Of a stretch of 64,000 bases of DNA, positions 17,571 to 27,957 are shown piece by piece. Each line of letters begins with the position of its first letter. Position 1 is the stretch's first letter. A program made the translations under genes and the position numbers. Below the pieces are notes generated by a model that was not told where the DNA came from, did no database searches, and saw only the letters and a program-made list of their open reading frames with translations. The stretch is from NCBI RefSeq assembly GCF_000154465.1, contig NZ_DS499577.1, positions 57,913-121,912 on the forward strand. The letters are read 5' to 3'. The DNA comes from Alistipes putredinis DSM 17216. Lineage in GTDB: Bacteria > Bacteroidota > Bacteroidia > Bacteroidales > Rikenellaceae.

Positions 17571-18590
17571 ATGAAAAACAACCTGCTCAGCGACAAGCTC
17601 GCCTACAACGGGGATACGAAAACACGGACTCATCTGCATCTGTGCAGCTATACTGTGGATCGGGTCGAAGAGGCTGCGGGAGATGATTTCGGGGAGATGA
17701 AGTCCCGCTTTCAGCCCGATGGCATCACTTGGCTGCAGATTCACGGACTGGAAGATACGGATGCCGTGCAGACGGTTTGTACGCATTTCGGGATCGATTT
17801 TCTGGTCATGCAGGACATTCTCAATACCGACCATGCCAGCAAGGTCGAGGAGCACGATCAGTACAATGTGATTATTGCCAAGCAGATTATGGGTGGCGAA
17901 GCGATGCAGGTCAGTCTGGTGCAGGGCGCTGATTTCGTGCTGACGTTTCAGGAGCGGGACAACGATTTTTTCGACGATGTGATGCGTGCCATCCGTAACA
18001 ATGTACTGAAAATCCGTACCCGACAGTCGGACTACCTGTTTTCGGTGTTGCTCAATGGCTTGATAACCGGTTATATGTCGGTTGCAGCGGCGATCAGCGA
18101 CGGGTTGGAGGAGCTGGAATCTGCATTGCTGGCCGATACCGGAGACCGGGACATCGGAGTACAGATGCAGGAGCTCCGGCGGGATTACATGCAGCTCAAG
18201 CGGACGGTTCTGCCGCTCAAGGAACAATATTCGCGGCTATTTCGTTCCGATTCGAGTTTGTTGCACCGGGTCAATCGGCCCTTCTTCAACGATGTGAACG
18301 ATCACCTGCTCAACGTGGCGCAAAATATCGACATCTGCCGTGAAACCCTTTCGTCGCTGATGGATTTGTATATCTCGAACAACGATTTGCGGATGAACGA
18401 TATTATGAAACGGCTGACTGTCGTATCGACCATCTTCATTCCGCTGACTTTTCTGGTCGGAGTATGGGGGATGAATTTCCGTAACATGCCCGAACTGGAG
18501 TGGGAGCACGGTTATATCCTGGCCTGGGGCGTGATGATCGTCATCGGATTCGTGACCTATTTGTTCTTCCGCACGAAAAAGTGGCGTTGA
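17571..18590 (+). CDS. corA: CorA-type magnesium/cobalt transporter
   Basis: 339 residues. A long cytoplasmic alpha/beta N-domain is followed by two C-terminal membrane helices with the signature 'GVWGMNFRNMPELEWEHGY'; the GMN selectivity motif is intact. The first helix is 'LTVVSTIFIPLTFLVGVW' and the second 'YILAWGVMIVIGFVTYLFF', ending with the basic 'RTKKWR' tail. CorA is a pentameric channel passing Mg2+ (also Co2+ and Ni2+). It is placed 10 bases after the TonB receptor, consistent with one transcript. Confidence 0.94.
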   Translation: MKNNLLSDKLAYNGDTKTRTHLHLCSYTVDRVEEAAGDDFGEMKSRFQPDGITWLQIHGLEDTDAVQTVCTHFGIDFLVMQDILNTDHASKVEEHDQYNVIIAKQIMGGEAMQVSLVQGADFVLTFQERDNDFFDDVMRAIRNNVLKIRTRQSDYLFSVLLNGLITGYMSVAAAISDGLEELESALLADTGDRDIGVQMQELRRDYMQLKRTVLPLKEQYSRLFRSDSSLLHRVNRPFFNDVNDHLLNVAQNIDICRETLSSLMDLYISNNDLRMNDIMKRLTVVSTIFIPLTFLVGVWGMNFRNMPELEWEHGYILAWGVMIVIGFVTYLFFRTKKWR

Positions 18591-18737
18591 GGTGCGCAGT
18601 CGGTGCTTTTTTGGCGGACGATGCGGGGAAATTCCGGGATTTTGATTTTCTTTGTACCAAAATTCCGGGCGGTACCCGCGATTTAGCCGACATAAATCCT
18701 TGTGCCGACTGCGCGAACATTCTATTGAAAACCTCCG

Positions 18738-19943
18738 ATGAAAAAGATTTTCTCATTTTCCCTGCTTCTCATCCTTGGCCTCGTGGCTTCCCAGATTCTT
18801 CCGGGGATGCTCGGAGAGAGCTATCCTGCATTTCGGGCCGGGGCGACGACCTTTCTTTATGTCTGTCTGTCGTTCATCATGATCAATGTCGGCCGGGAAT
18901 TCGAGATCGATAAAAAACGTTGGCGCTCCTATGCCGAGGACTATTTCATCGCTATGGCTACGGCAGCCGTACCTTGGCTGCTCATCGCTCTGTACTATGT
19001 TTTCGTGTTGTTGCCGCCCGAGTTTTGGGGCAATGGCGACGCCTGGAAAGAGAATCTGTTGTTGAGCCGTTTTGCCGCTCCGACTTCGGCCGGCATCCTG
19101 TTCACGATGCTCGCGGCCCTGCGGCTCAAGCGAAGCTGGATGTATCGGAAAATTCAGGTGCTGGCGATTTTCGACGATCTGGATACCATCCTGCTGATGA
19201 TACCTCTGCAAATCCTGATGATCGGTCTGCGCTGGCAGCTTTTCGTCGTCGTGGTGATCGTCTTTCTGCTGTTGTGGCTGGGGTGGAAGAAACTCAGTAC
19301 GTATGAGTTGAGGCAGGATTGGTGGGCGATTCTGACCTATTCGGTCGTGGTTTTCGGTGTTACCCAACTGGTTTACCTGCTTTCCAAATATTATTTCGGC
19401 GAGGAGGGCAGTATTCATATCGAGGTGCTGCTTCCCGCTTTCGTATTGGGTATGGTGATGAAAACCAGGCATGTCGAATCTCGCGGGGAGCGGATGGCCG
19501 CTTCCGGCATTTCGTTCTTGTTCATGTTTTTGGTTGGATTGAGCATGCCGTTGTTTATCGGTATGACTGCTGCGACTGGGGAAGCTGCTTCTTCCGTGAC
19601 CGGTTCGCAGCCCATGATGTCGTGGGGCGTGATCGCATTCCATGTGGTGATCGTCTCGTTGCTGTCCAACCTGGGCAAACTTTTCCCGATGTTTTTTTAT
19701 CGTGATCGGAAGTTGAGCGAACGTCTGGCCCTTTCGATCGGTATGTTTACCCGCGGCGAGGTAGGGGCGGGCGTTATCTTCATTGCGCTGGGATATAGCT
19801 TGGGCGGTCCGGCACTGGTTATTTCGGTGCTGACCCTCGTGCTGAACTTGGTACTCACGGGGATCTTCGTCGTTTGGGTTAAAAAACTCGCCTTGCGGAC
19901 TTACGCTCCCGAAGAGTTCGATGCCGTATCGACGATCCGTTGA
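18738..19943 (+). CDS. Cation:proton antiporter (CPA2-like membrane protein)
   Basis: 401 residues with about 11-12 hydrophobic helices. 'IFDDLDTILLMIPLQILMIG' carries the paired acidic residues typical of the ion path in Na+/H+ exchangers, and 'MFTRGEVGAGVIFIALGYSLGG' resembles the second half of the inverted repeat. The first helix 'FSFSLLLILGLVASQILPGML' acts as the start. Probable role is Na+ or K+/H+ exchange across the inner membrane. It lies 147 bases after corA on the same strand. Substrate is unassigned. Confidence 0.8.
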   Translation: MKKIFSFSLLLILGLVASQILPGMLGESYPAFRAGATTFLYVCLSFIMINVGREFEIDKKRWRSYAEDYFIAMATAAVPWLLIALYYVFVLLPPEFWGNGDAWKENLLLSRFAAPTSAGILFTMLAALRLKRSWMYRKIQVLAIFDDLDTILLMIPLQILMIGLRWQLFVVVVIVFLLLWLGWKKLSTYELRQDWWAILTYSVVVFGVTQLVYLLSKYYFGEEGSIHIEVLLPAFVLGMVMKTRHVESRGERMAASGISFLFMFLVGLSMPLFIGMTAATGEAASSVTGSQPMMSWGVIAFHVVIVSLLSNLGKLFPMFFYRDRKLSERLALSIGMFTRGEVGAGVIFIALGYSLGGPALVISVLTLVLNLVLTGIFVVWVKKLALRTYAPEEFDAVSTIR

Positions 19944-20191
19944 AAGACGGATTTCGCCGGAATCCGTTTCTGATCTTTCACTCCGGATATAAAAGATTGC
20001 GGGAAAAAAGGTTCCCTTTCCTTGTGAATATCGAATGCAGTTGGGGGCGTGTGGGCTACGAGGTTTGATTCTGCTTTTGCCGCAGCTGTCCTTCTGACCT
20101 TGTGCAGCAACAGTGGAGGGCCGCTTTCGGAGTGGCGACAGGCTTTTTCCCTCTCCCCTTCTTATCCTGTGTTGGGAGGAAAGTCATCAGT

Positions 20192-20449
20192 TTATAGCGT
20201 TGCATGTATTTTCTCTTTTAACTCCGCAGCATTTCCGTTTACCCTCCAGCGTTTTTTCTCTCCTTTTATAATAGTATAGGTGTATTGTCTTCTGAACCGA
20301 TCGAAGGTGTTTCTCGCGATCCCGTATTCCTTGCAGATTGCCGCGATACTTTTTCCCTGATTCAGCATTTGGACGATTTCAGCTCTGCCGGTTAGCCGTG
20401 CGGATCCGATTTGTTTTCCTGTTTCCCGAAAGATACTGTATTTTTCCAT
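20192..20449 (-). CDS. Small helix-turn-helix protein, recombinase-like
   Basis: 85 residues with a resolvase/Hin-type HTH ('GRAEIVQMLNQGKSIAAICKEYGIARNTFDRFRRQY', about residues 20-56). No catalytic domain is attached. It lies at the downstream end of the decayed restriction-modification locus, 34 bases from the methylase remnant, and may be a controller protein, a trimmed recombinase or an inert relic. Intact reading frame but uncertain function. Confidence 0.5.
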   Translation of the reverse strand: MEKYSIFRETGKQIGSARLTGRAEIVQMLNQGKSIAAICKEYGIARNTFDRFRRQYTYTIIKGEKKRWRVNGNAAELKEKIHATL

Positions 20450-20482
20450 ATTTTGTCGCGTCGCATTTTATGAGTCGGGCGA

Positions 20483-21488
20483 CTATTGCGGATTCTGTTT
20501 CGCCTGTAGGTACTCTGTGGTGGTATCGGCCAAGTGGTTTTTATTTTCAGTCTTGTCTGCTTTGAATCTCTGATGCTCCTTTTGAAACATCTGATAATTG
20601 CCATATTTGGTCATTATCTGTTCGATGGTCTGCATTGGCATTATGCCTTCGTTATTGTACGACAATACGATGTATCTGAACCGGGCGTTCCGGATCAAAT
20701 CTTTGAATGTATGCTGTACTTTCGCCTTACTGCAATAATTCGATTTGTTGTATTCTCTTAGCTCCGTTTTTCCCTTCGGAGTAAATGATTTATAGTCGGC
20801 AATCGTGTTCAGCAGATGGTAGTTTGCGCTGTATTGTCGGGAGTTGTACGGTGGGTCGAGGTATAAAATATCGCCCTCGATCCGCTTAATCAGACTATTC
20901 GCATCTTCATTGTACACTTCGTGTTCGCCGTTGTTTATTTGGTAATCTGCGGGAGCGATAACGAGCGTTTTCTGTGCTGACTGTTTGAGATGTTTGAAAA
21001 ATGCTCCGTATACGGATGCCGTATTGGCGCATTTGGCTGCGTTTTCGAGCAGACAGCACAGCCGGAAATAGTATAAATCGTCGGATATTTCTCCGGTTTC
21101 TGCCAATGCTCGATAGTCGATCTGATGGCATCTATTTTTGATCGTTGTCATCGGAGAAATACTGACGGTCATTACCCCCCCCCTCGACAATATTGAGAGT
21201 ATATGAGACCATTCTCTGTCCCTGACAGCGAGTTCAGTATTTCTATATAATCGGCTTTGTTCGCAAGTTCGTAGCAGTTGCCTATATAGTTGCGATTGAG
21301 GACATAACTGTAATACTTCCAATTATTGGCTATTACTTTGCTAACTCGTGTTTTGAAATGAGCCCTACGATACACGTACCTGCAAAGAGATCGCAGAATA
21401 CCATATCCGATGGATTATCGCCGACGACCTTTTTGATCGTATTGTCGATAAAATCCCGCAGCGAATATTTCGATCCTATGTAATTCAT
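20483..21488 (-). pseudogene. D12-class adenine DNA methyltransferase, decayed
   Basis: Starts MNYIGSKYSLRDFI at 21486-21488 and shows 'FCDLFAGT' (motif I), 'VIANNWKYYSYVLNRNYIGN', 'NDRQYFSDD', 'LLENAAKCANTASVYGAF', and 'DILYLDPPYNSRQYSANYHLLNT' (DPPY motif IV) to the end. These pieces lie in different frames: shifts are needed near 21365 (after FAGTCIVG), at the C9/G9 tract 21175-21183, in an A-run near 21140, and near 21110. The enzyme would methylate adenine N6 in a type II system. With this much damage it is dead unless several sites vary together. Confidence 0.85.
21175..21183. repeat. C9 (minus-strand G9) tract in the methylase remnant
   Basis: Nine C on the plus strand encode the Gly-Gly-Gly of 'YCRGGG' on the minus strand. 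With nine G the next codons are TAA TGA; with eight the frame continues into NDRQYFSDDN, the family sequence. So the present length is an OFF length. Confidence 0.8.
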
Positions 21489-21529
21489 CACTCGTACATG
21501 ATATTATTAAACTTCAGCATTTCTTCGTC

Positions 21530-22554
21530 GTCTGTAAATTCTATAATATTCCAAGGATAGGAGGTAACGTCTATTGGATTTTGTGTCGAACGCTCTGAAT
21601 GCGTTGATGTTTTTTTGACCGAGTTCTGATTCCGGGCATATCAGGATTGGATGTATTACGCTCGGTCTGTTGGGAATATACTACTGTTCTATTCAGTCTA
21701 TATATCGGGATATCTGTCTGGGATTAGTTACGGCCTTCAGTTCGATAGGTACGATCTATTTTGTTTTTTCATCTATTTTCTGCGAAAACATCACATCGAT
21801 TCGCTGCATGCCGATGCCGCATGAAACCTTGTTTCCTAACTATTCTATGTTTTTGCAATTGACTTTAAGGGCCCGGTTCAAGATCGGATCCCTGCCGATA
21901 TGTTGCGCCAAATACATCTGCAAATGTACTTTATAGGCTTTCCTGTTGCGTCTCTTGTAGATCAGTCGGGGCAAGATGTCGAACGCGGTCTGTGTTTCGT
22001 CGGCATATACTTCAGTTTGCAACATATTTTCGACTTGTCTTCTGTTTTCATCGGTGAAACTGTTCCCGTTGAGGGCCTTATGGTTATTTTTTCGAGCGGA
22101 TTAAAGAAAACAACCGCTCTGCCTCATAGGGCATAAGCATGGTATTTCCGCGATTGCCTTTCAGCTTTCTGTATATCAAACTGCACAGCATTTGATAGGG
22201 GCCTATATACCTTATTATATCATCCAAAGCCTCCCATTCGGAAGCCCCTTTTGCAAATACTTCGTACGGTTTGCTCAATACCCGGAATGTCAGATTTATC
22301 CAAAGTTTCTCGCGCAAATAGTAACCGTCGGGTTTAAGGAAAGGGTCACTGGCGATCTGATATATGCCGTAAAATTTCCCTTCTTTTCCTTTCGATGTCT
22401 GCACGTAAAATATCGCATAATCGTTCGCGCGTACCCGGCTGAAATCGGCCATCATTGCAACCAGTGTATTTCCCGTTTGAGCAACTGATATATTGGAATG
22501 TGCTGATCGGTTGAAACCTACGGTTTTATTTCTGGATCTCGTGCCTGCGAACAT
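21530..22554 (-). pseudogene. Type II restriction endonuclease, decayed
   Basis: A 156-residue N-terminal part (22084-22554) is intact and has an EVE/PUA-like look ('DYAIFYVQTSKGKEGKFYGIYQIASDPF', 'EWEALDDIIRYIGPYQM'). Downstream, the pieces 'ADETQTAFDILPRLIYKR' (21840-22025) and, across two stops, 'GMQRIDVMFSQKIDEK' and 'IVPIELKAVTNP' have the D...(15-17)...E-x-K spacing of PD-(D/E)XK nucleases. Their position between two adenine methylases supports a restriction enzyme. At least four stops or frameshifts break it. Family and specificity cannot be named from the fragments. Confidence 0.65.
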
Positions 22555-22559
22555 GTGCT

Positions 22560-23321
22560 CCAGATGTACTCGGAAACTCTGCTCGGTTGAATAAAAAGTA
22601 GTCGCTTTTCAACGCTCTGTATTTCCAGATGTTTTGTGCGCCTAATTTACCGCGATTCCCTTCGATATTTTTAACCACGATGCCCTTTAACTTGACTTTC
22701 AGGTGTTGTTTTACGGAATCCATTATCTTGAAAGCCAAAGGAATCACTTCGCTTTTTTCAGAAATATCCCCAGGTGACTATCGCAAAATAACCGTTCTTT
22801 CTCAAGTATCGGAAGCCGTGGCTATTGCGTTCGACAATTTTTTTTAGAAAGCATCGATGTCCGAAATATTGGACTGGTCCCTGCTGTCGTCGGTGAATTT
22901 TACGATGTCCAGATAAGGCGGATGAGCGATCATAAAATCGACCTCCTCTCGGTGCCTTTCGCCCAGCTATGCTGCGATCGCCTCGGAAAACGGCTGTCGA
23001 TCGGTGACATCGACACTCTTGATTGCGTAGTTGATCGAAGACCATTCGCTCATAATGCTATTGACATAATCGATAATTTTTTTGGGGGGGCGAATCCGAT
23101 GTAATCTTTGCGCAGGTTTTCATATGCGAACAGGGTAGTCCCGCTGCCTGCGAACAACTCCAGCACGGTATTTCCGGCATTCGTAAGCGTTTGAGTAGTT
23201 GGGGAACGAAATTGCCGTGATAGATATTCTTGTGCTTGCCTTGCCTCTCTCTTTCGGGGATCAACCACAGGCTGTCCACATTTAGATCGATCTGCTTCCA
23301 GTTATCTTTATTGATCTCCAT
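22560..23321 (-). pseudogene. Type II N6-adenine DNA methyltransferase, decayed
   Basis: Reading on the minus strand in shifting frames: 'NVDSLWLIPERERQGKHKNIYHGNF', then 'VLELFAGSGTTLFAYENLRKDYIGF' (AdoMet motif I), 'DFMIAHPPYLDIVKFTDDS' (catalytic HPPY/motif IV), 'FLKKIVERNSHGFRYLRKNGYFAIVTWG', and finally 'KGIVVKNIEGNRGKLGAQ' followed by 'WKYRALKSDYFLF'. The order and content match a complete amino-methyltransferase of a type II system, but at least five frameshifts or stops separate the blocks. A C7 run at 23084-23090 coincides with one shift. Confidence 0.8.
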
Positions 23322-23475
23322 AACCTGTTTGAATTTATCTTTATACCTCGGCTGAATAAGGGACTTTGTAAAATTTTTTTATCCTACATAGATCCTTTAC
23401 GGTGGGATCCAATTACAAAGATACACGAAACGGTAAGATATATCAGCTATAAGGGGCTGTTTGGACAATAAAAAA

Positions 23476-23503
23476 GGCGGAAAACTTAAGTTTTCCGCCT
23501 TTC
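23476..23503 (-). terminator. Terminator of tRNA-Lys
   Basis: 24-base perfect palindrome GGCGGAAAACTT/AAGTTTTCCGCC at 23476-23499, directly after the tRNA 3' end on the minus strand and running into TTTTTTATT. Confidence 0.9.
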
Positions 23504-23505
23504 CG

Positions 23506-23578
23506 TACCCCCTCAGGGGCTCGAACCCTGGACCCCAACATTAAGAGTGTCGTGCTCTACCAACTGAGCTAAAGAGGC
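23506..23578 (-). tRNA. tRNA-Lys (CTT)
   Basis: Cloverleaf folds on the minus strand: acceptor GCCTCTT with AGGGGGT, D-arm GCTC/GAGC, anticodon stem CGACA/TGTTG with loop CTCTTAA (anticodon CTT), T-arm CAGGG TTCGAGC CCCTG. The 3' CCA is not encoded. The acceptor has G-U pairs, including the terminal pair. Its 3' end faces the decayed restriction-modification locus. Confidence 0.92.
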
Positions 23579-23838
23579 GTTTGCAGGTGCAAATGTAGGA
23601 TGTTTTTTTTATTTCTGCAAGAAAAAAATATTTTTTCTTCGTAAAAAATGCAGAGGAGGGCTTCGAAACGGAATTTTGCTTTTTTTTATCTTGTGTATAT
23701 ACTAAATAAAATATTATTTAAGTTATATAGGTGCATCGACTGGTTACCGAATTATTATGTTTCAAGATTTATTATTTCGGTACATCCGTCCAGGTGATGG
23801 AAAAAACGCCGCCTGTGGGCTAAAAATCATTTTTTTTT

Positions 23839-23848
23839 GGGGGGGGGG
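23839..23848. repeat. G10 tract in intergenic DNA
   Basis: Ten G preceded by nine T, about 130 bases upstream of the TACCTTTG promoter of the BACON lipoprotein gene. No convincing -7 element lies at the right distance. The rest of 23579-24261 holds an AT-rich leader and promoter but no gene. Confidence 0.8.
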
Positions 23849-23969
23849 ATTTTTTGTAGGTACGAATATTTGAATTTTAAATGTAAGATATTCAATATAT
23901 TGTGATTTTTGATTTGCTTTTTTATTGAAAAAACTGTCTTAAAAAGTTGTTTAAGTTAGATTAATTTCC

Positions 23970-23977
23970 TACCTTTG
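23970..23977 (+). promoter_or_regulatory. -7 element for the BACON lipoprotein gene
   Basis: TACCTTTG, exact TAnnTTTG, with GTTG 20 bases upstream as a -33 candidate. It implies a leader of roughly 280 bases before the ATG at 24262, long enough for leader regulation. Confidence 0.55.
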
Positions 23978-24261
23978 AGAGAATTTCGGATTAAGAATTC
24001 GATTCCGAATGAAGGCGAGAATATTGATTCCGTTCGGTGCAGTTGCTTTATCGCAGGAATACGCTGGGGAACGGACGGGACAAAAGAATTGAATTTTGTT
24101 GGTTATATTGTGTATTAGGATTATTCTACGATACTTGCATGGTGGATTTTCGCTTTTTTATGATGTTTTTAATACCTAACTTTTAATTTTTATTAACCCG
24201 AAAGGGTGTCCGGATTTCGATCCGGTAGCTCTTTCACTAAACTACTTGTTATTTTTTTTCT

Positions 24262-26742
24262 ATGAAAAAGTATTTTTCTTTTGCGATGGCGCTTGTGGCG
24301 ATGCTCGCAATGGTGAGTGCAAGCAGTGGCTGAAGCGACGATGGCGTGGATTACAGCGTCACCATCGTAGCTAAAACTACGCTTTCCTTATCGAAAAACG
24401 CTGGAACGGGTCGTTTGGCGTATGAAATTCAAGGGGCCGATAAATCGTCTATTGTCGAGGCAACGACGAACGTGGATTGGATCAAGAATTTCAACTATGC
24501 GGAGCCGGGATACGTCCAGTTTGATTACACTGCACTCGACGAGGGTGTCGAGTCTCGTTCGGGGCAGATCACCCTTTCTTATACGGGGGCAGCCGATGTA
24601 GTCGTTACCGTAAATCAGGGTGGTACCATGACGTTCGAACTTACGATCGATCCGAAGTCGATTACGGCAAACGGCTGTGCAATGCAGATCGTTCCTTCGA
24701 ACGAGAGCGAGACCTATCTGTGCGCTTTTATGACTAAAGAATACGTCGATTCGTTCGAGTCCGACGAGGCTTTCATTCAGGCCGACTTGGAGGCGGTGAA
24801 AGAACAGGCCGAAAGTCGGGGGATGAAGTTGTCTGAATGGTTGAACATCTTACTCATGAAAGGTTCGAAGACCAATACCGTGGATGACTTGTCGCTTGCC
24901 AATACGGCATATTATGGGTATGTGTACGGTTGTACGTCCGAGGGCGTGCCTACTACGGACCTTTTCAAGGCGGAGTTCACGACCCAGAATGTCGAGATGA
25001 CCGACCTTACGTTCACGGTTACTTCCAAGCAGGTCAATGCCGACCCTTATCCCGACAACAATCCTTACAACGTAGAGGTAACGATCACTCCGAGCAATCC
25101 GGATGCGAAGTGGATGTTCTCGACGATGAACAGTTATGTTTACAAGGTTGACGAGTGGACCAGCAAAGAGTATTTGCAGGAGTTGCAGTCCAGTGCGCGT
25201 AAGCAGCGTCCGACTCTTTATCAGGGCGAGCAGAAGTTCATGTTGAACACGTCTTTAAAAAACCGTGTATGGGGCGGTAACGACTACTATTTCTGGTGCT
25301 TCGGCATGGATGACAACTACAATATCAACAGCGAAAATGCCGAGGAATATTTCACGGTTACGACCGGAGAGATTCCTGTAACCGATAATTGCACGTTCAC
25401 GGTCGAGAAGTTGAATGTGACAGCTCAGGATTGCGAGATCAAGATTACGCCCTCGAATCTGGAGACGAAATATTTCATCGGTATGTATCCCGGCGGCAGT
25501 GCCGAGAAATACGGTAAAAGCGTTTGTGTCGAGCGTCTGCTCCAGCGTCTGGATATGTATGATTCCGGTTCGGGCCTGGGTGATGGCACCCCTCCCAACT
25601 GGCAGACCAACGAATGGGTGCAGAAAGGCGAAATGACGACCAAGATGGGGGCCGATCAGGAGTGGCGTATCGAGCCGGAGAGCACTTACGAAATCTTTAT
25701 TTTCGGTTTCGACAAATACGGACATCGTACTACCGATGTTTCGGTGACCGAATTCACGACTCCGGAATATGTCGCTCCTACAGATTTTAAGTTGGAATTC
25801 GAGTTCTCGAAGATCGAAATGCGTAGCTTTACTTGTACCGTTACTCCGTCTCAGGACGACGTTTGGTACCATGTAGGTCTGACTTCTGCAAACAACTTCG
25901 ATCAGTATAAGGATTGGCGTCAGTTCATCGATGCAGTGATTCATGCAGACGGTGGCGGTACATTGGCACAGTATGTCGGTGAAGAGGTTCTGACATCTTC
26001 GTGTACGCCGGGTACCGAGTATGTGGCTTATGGTTTTGCTTATGCGGATGGCCAGGCTCAGTCCGATTTGAGTTCTGCCCGCGTAGAATCGAAACCGTTG
26101 CCGCGTAATATGAAAGCAACTGTATCTGGAACATGGCAGGTTTACAACGGTGATGAACTTGCAGCTCGTTATCCTGCAGCTTGGGGGAACTATGCTGGTA
26201 ATCAGTATGTATGCGTTTACCAAGCGGAGCCGACTAGTGAGGAAACTGCTCATACGTGGGTCTTGATCCATGCACCTCGTGGTGGTACGCTGCCTCTGCC
26301 GGATATGTTGATCTTCGATTATTTCGAGAATTATCCGTTTGTAGCCATCTATAAGGATGCTAAGCACGGTCGTTGTACTCCGCCGGGAGTAGGTCCTTGG
26401 GGCTTCTACTATGCAGGTCAGGATGCAACCGGTGCTTGGGGTGAGTTGATGTATGAAGAAATCTTGCTGAACGATCCTGACCACCAGGGTGATATCGATA
26501 CTGCTCCGACCGATGGTTTCGATGATAAGCGCGGCGAGGTATCGGCTGTATCGACCGTATCGAAGGTGGATCTTTCTGCTCCGATTCGTTTCAGCCAGGC
26601 TTCGTTCATGCAGATCGAGCGCGAGCGTGCAGACCATGGCAAGTCTTCGATCCTCAATGCAGCTTCTAAAAAGGAGGTATCGGATAAATTGGATTTTGAT
26701 GTAAGAGCACAGCTCAAGGCTGCTTCTGAAATCGTTAAATAA
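24262..26742 (+). pseudogene. BACON-domain surface lipoprotein with TGA at the lipobox Cys codon
   Basis: ATG at 24262 begins a 23-residue signal peptide (MKKYFSFAMALVAMLAMVSASSG), then TGA at 24331-24333, then SDDG in the same frame, which stays open for 803 more codons. TGA stands exactly where the lipidated Cys is expected; TGC or TGT would restore a perfect lipoprotein. A BACON domain (residues about 30-105) follows, then four beta-sandwich repeats with 'itPsn' patterns like those of 3807-5594, and a C-terminal region with aromatic and glycine-rich strands. Without the signal peptide (in-frame GTG at 24346) a product would stay in the cytoplasm, so the gene is probably inactive. BACON proteins are often mucin or glycan binders. 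Confidence 0.85.
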
Positions 26743-26792
26743 TCCGAAACAAAACGGTTATTCGTCGAATTTCGACGAGTAACGGAATCCCG

Positions 26793-26826
26793 GAGGGGAA
26801 GAGAGCGATCTCTTCCCCTCTTTTTT
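26793..26826 (+). terminator. Terminator after the BACON lipoprotein gene
   Basis: Stem GAGGGGAAGAGA/TCTCTTCCCCTC with a 4-base loop, followed by TTTTTT, 50 bases past the stop codon. Confidence 0.92.
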
Positions 26827-27005
26827 GTGTATAAGGATCTTTGGAAGAGATAGACTTGGGGAAAGTCCCTTGACATTCGTTTGTATGTCGGGGAAAGTCC
26901 GGCGGCATTTGCGCCTGTTTTACGGGGACTGATAATGTGATTGTCTTTTGTTTTATGGGATTGATTGGGAGCGAGGTTTCTGTTTTGCAGGGAAGATCGT
27001 CAGTG

Positions 27006-27014
27006 CCCCCCCCC
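27006..27014. repeat. C9 tract in intergenic DNA
   Basis: Nine C in the gene-free 26827-27900 region. No reading frame or promoter pair is disrupted by it as far as can be seen. Confidence 0.8.
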
Positions 27015-27418
27015 TCTCTTTGGAGTGTTCGAATCGTTTTTTATAGGAAGGTTGTCGGTGCTAAGAGTCCGATTATTGATAACGGCTGCTTGGGGCAGGA
27101 AATGACAGAGTCGGATTGGTGTTTGTCCGGGTATTTCATCCTTGGGCGGAGTGATTGGTGCTGGTGTCCCTATTCTTCGGTATTTTTTTCGTCGCTCCCG
27201 AACGGAAAGTAAAAAGTAATGGGCATTGCCGTCTTTCTATAGCTATCTATATAGTGGTAAATAGAAAAACCGGCCTGCAAATATCGGCGGAATGCTGAGT
27301 AGGGTTTTGTATTCCGTATAATGGTGTCGAATCGGGTGCGACAGGGTGGGAGTTTCAAAACCAGGGCAAGGACGGTTTTCAGAGATATTGGAAGGAACCC
27401 TTCGATAGCGGATGCTCC

Positions 27419-27800
27419 GTCACTTGTCGCTTGTTACTTCTCCTGTCATCTGCATCTATTATCTGTTGCCCGTTACTTGTGTCCCTGTTATTTACCTTCG
27501 TCACCTGCTGACTGTTTCAGCTATCCGTCGCTTGCCGTTGCTCGCCATTTGCCCGGTTGTACGCTGCCGGCCTTCTGTCCCCTGACTCATCGCCCGATTG
27601 CCTGCTACCAGCTTTTCCCGGTCGGTTGTTATCTGTAGTTGCCGCTCGTCACGTGCTACCAACTCTTCGTCGCTTGCTCTCTGCTCCCGTCGCTTGTTGT
27701 TCGCTGCCTGTCTTTCGTTACTCGCCATTTGCGCCTGTCACTCGCTTGCCGTTGCCTGTCTTTTGACCTGTTGCCTGCTGTCAGCACTCGTCGTCCGAGG
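27419..27800. repeat. Degenerate short-period repeat, purine-rich on the minus strand
   Basis: About 380 bases of imperfectly repeated words. The plus strand repeats CGCTTGC, GTTGC, TGTC and CTCGCCATTTG; the last occurs at 27541 and 27721, exactly 180 bases apart, each time near 'CGCTTGCCGTTGC'. The minus strand is dominated by GACAGG, AACGGCAAGCGA and similar purine-rich words. Frames across it are low complexity and not credible proteins. The whole interval 26827-27900 has no supported gene. Confidence 0.6.
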
Positions 27801-27901
27801 GAGGTTTCTGTCGTGCGTGTTCGATCGTAAAACGAAACGATCCGACAAAACTTGTCGGAAGCGAGGTGTTTTAAGATGTTCTTGGAGTGTAGTACGAATG
27901 A

Positions 27902-27943
27902 AAAAAGGCTGTCTATATGTAGCAGACAGCCCTTTTTATTTTT
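27902..27943 (-). terminator. Terminator after the GH2-like gene
   Basis: Stem GGCTGTCT/AGACAGCC flanked by A-run and T-run on both sides, so probably bidirectional; it lies 15 bases past the stop codon. Confidence 0.85.
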
Positions 27944-27957
27944 GAGCGGCGAGCGGA

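Noticed and set aside
15191..17596. 801-codon open frame on the minus strand
   Set aside because: Antisense shadow of the TonB receptor; no motif, His/Arg-rich composition.
23836..23870. G10 tract as a third promoter spacer
   Set aside because: After TTTG and the tract the only candidate at the right distance is TAGGTACG, which matches four of six consensus bases.
24331..24333. Selenocysteine at the lipobox TGA
   Set aside because: Lipidation needs the Cys thiol, no selenocysteine machinery is visible, and no insertion element hairpin was noticed right after the codon. Nonsense mutation is simpler.
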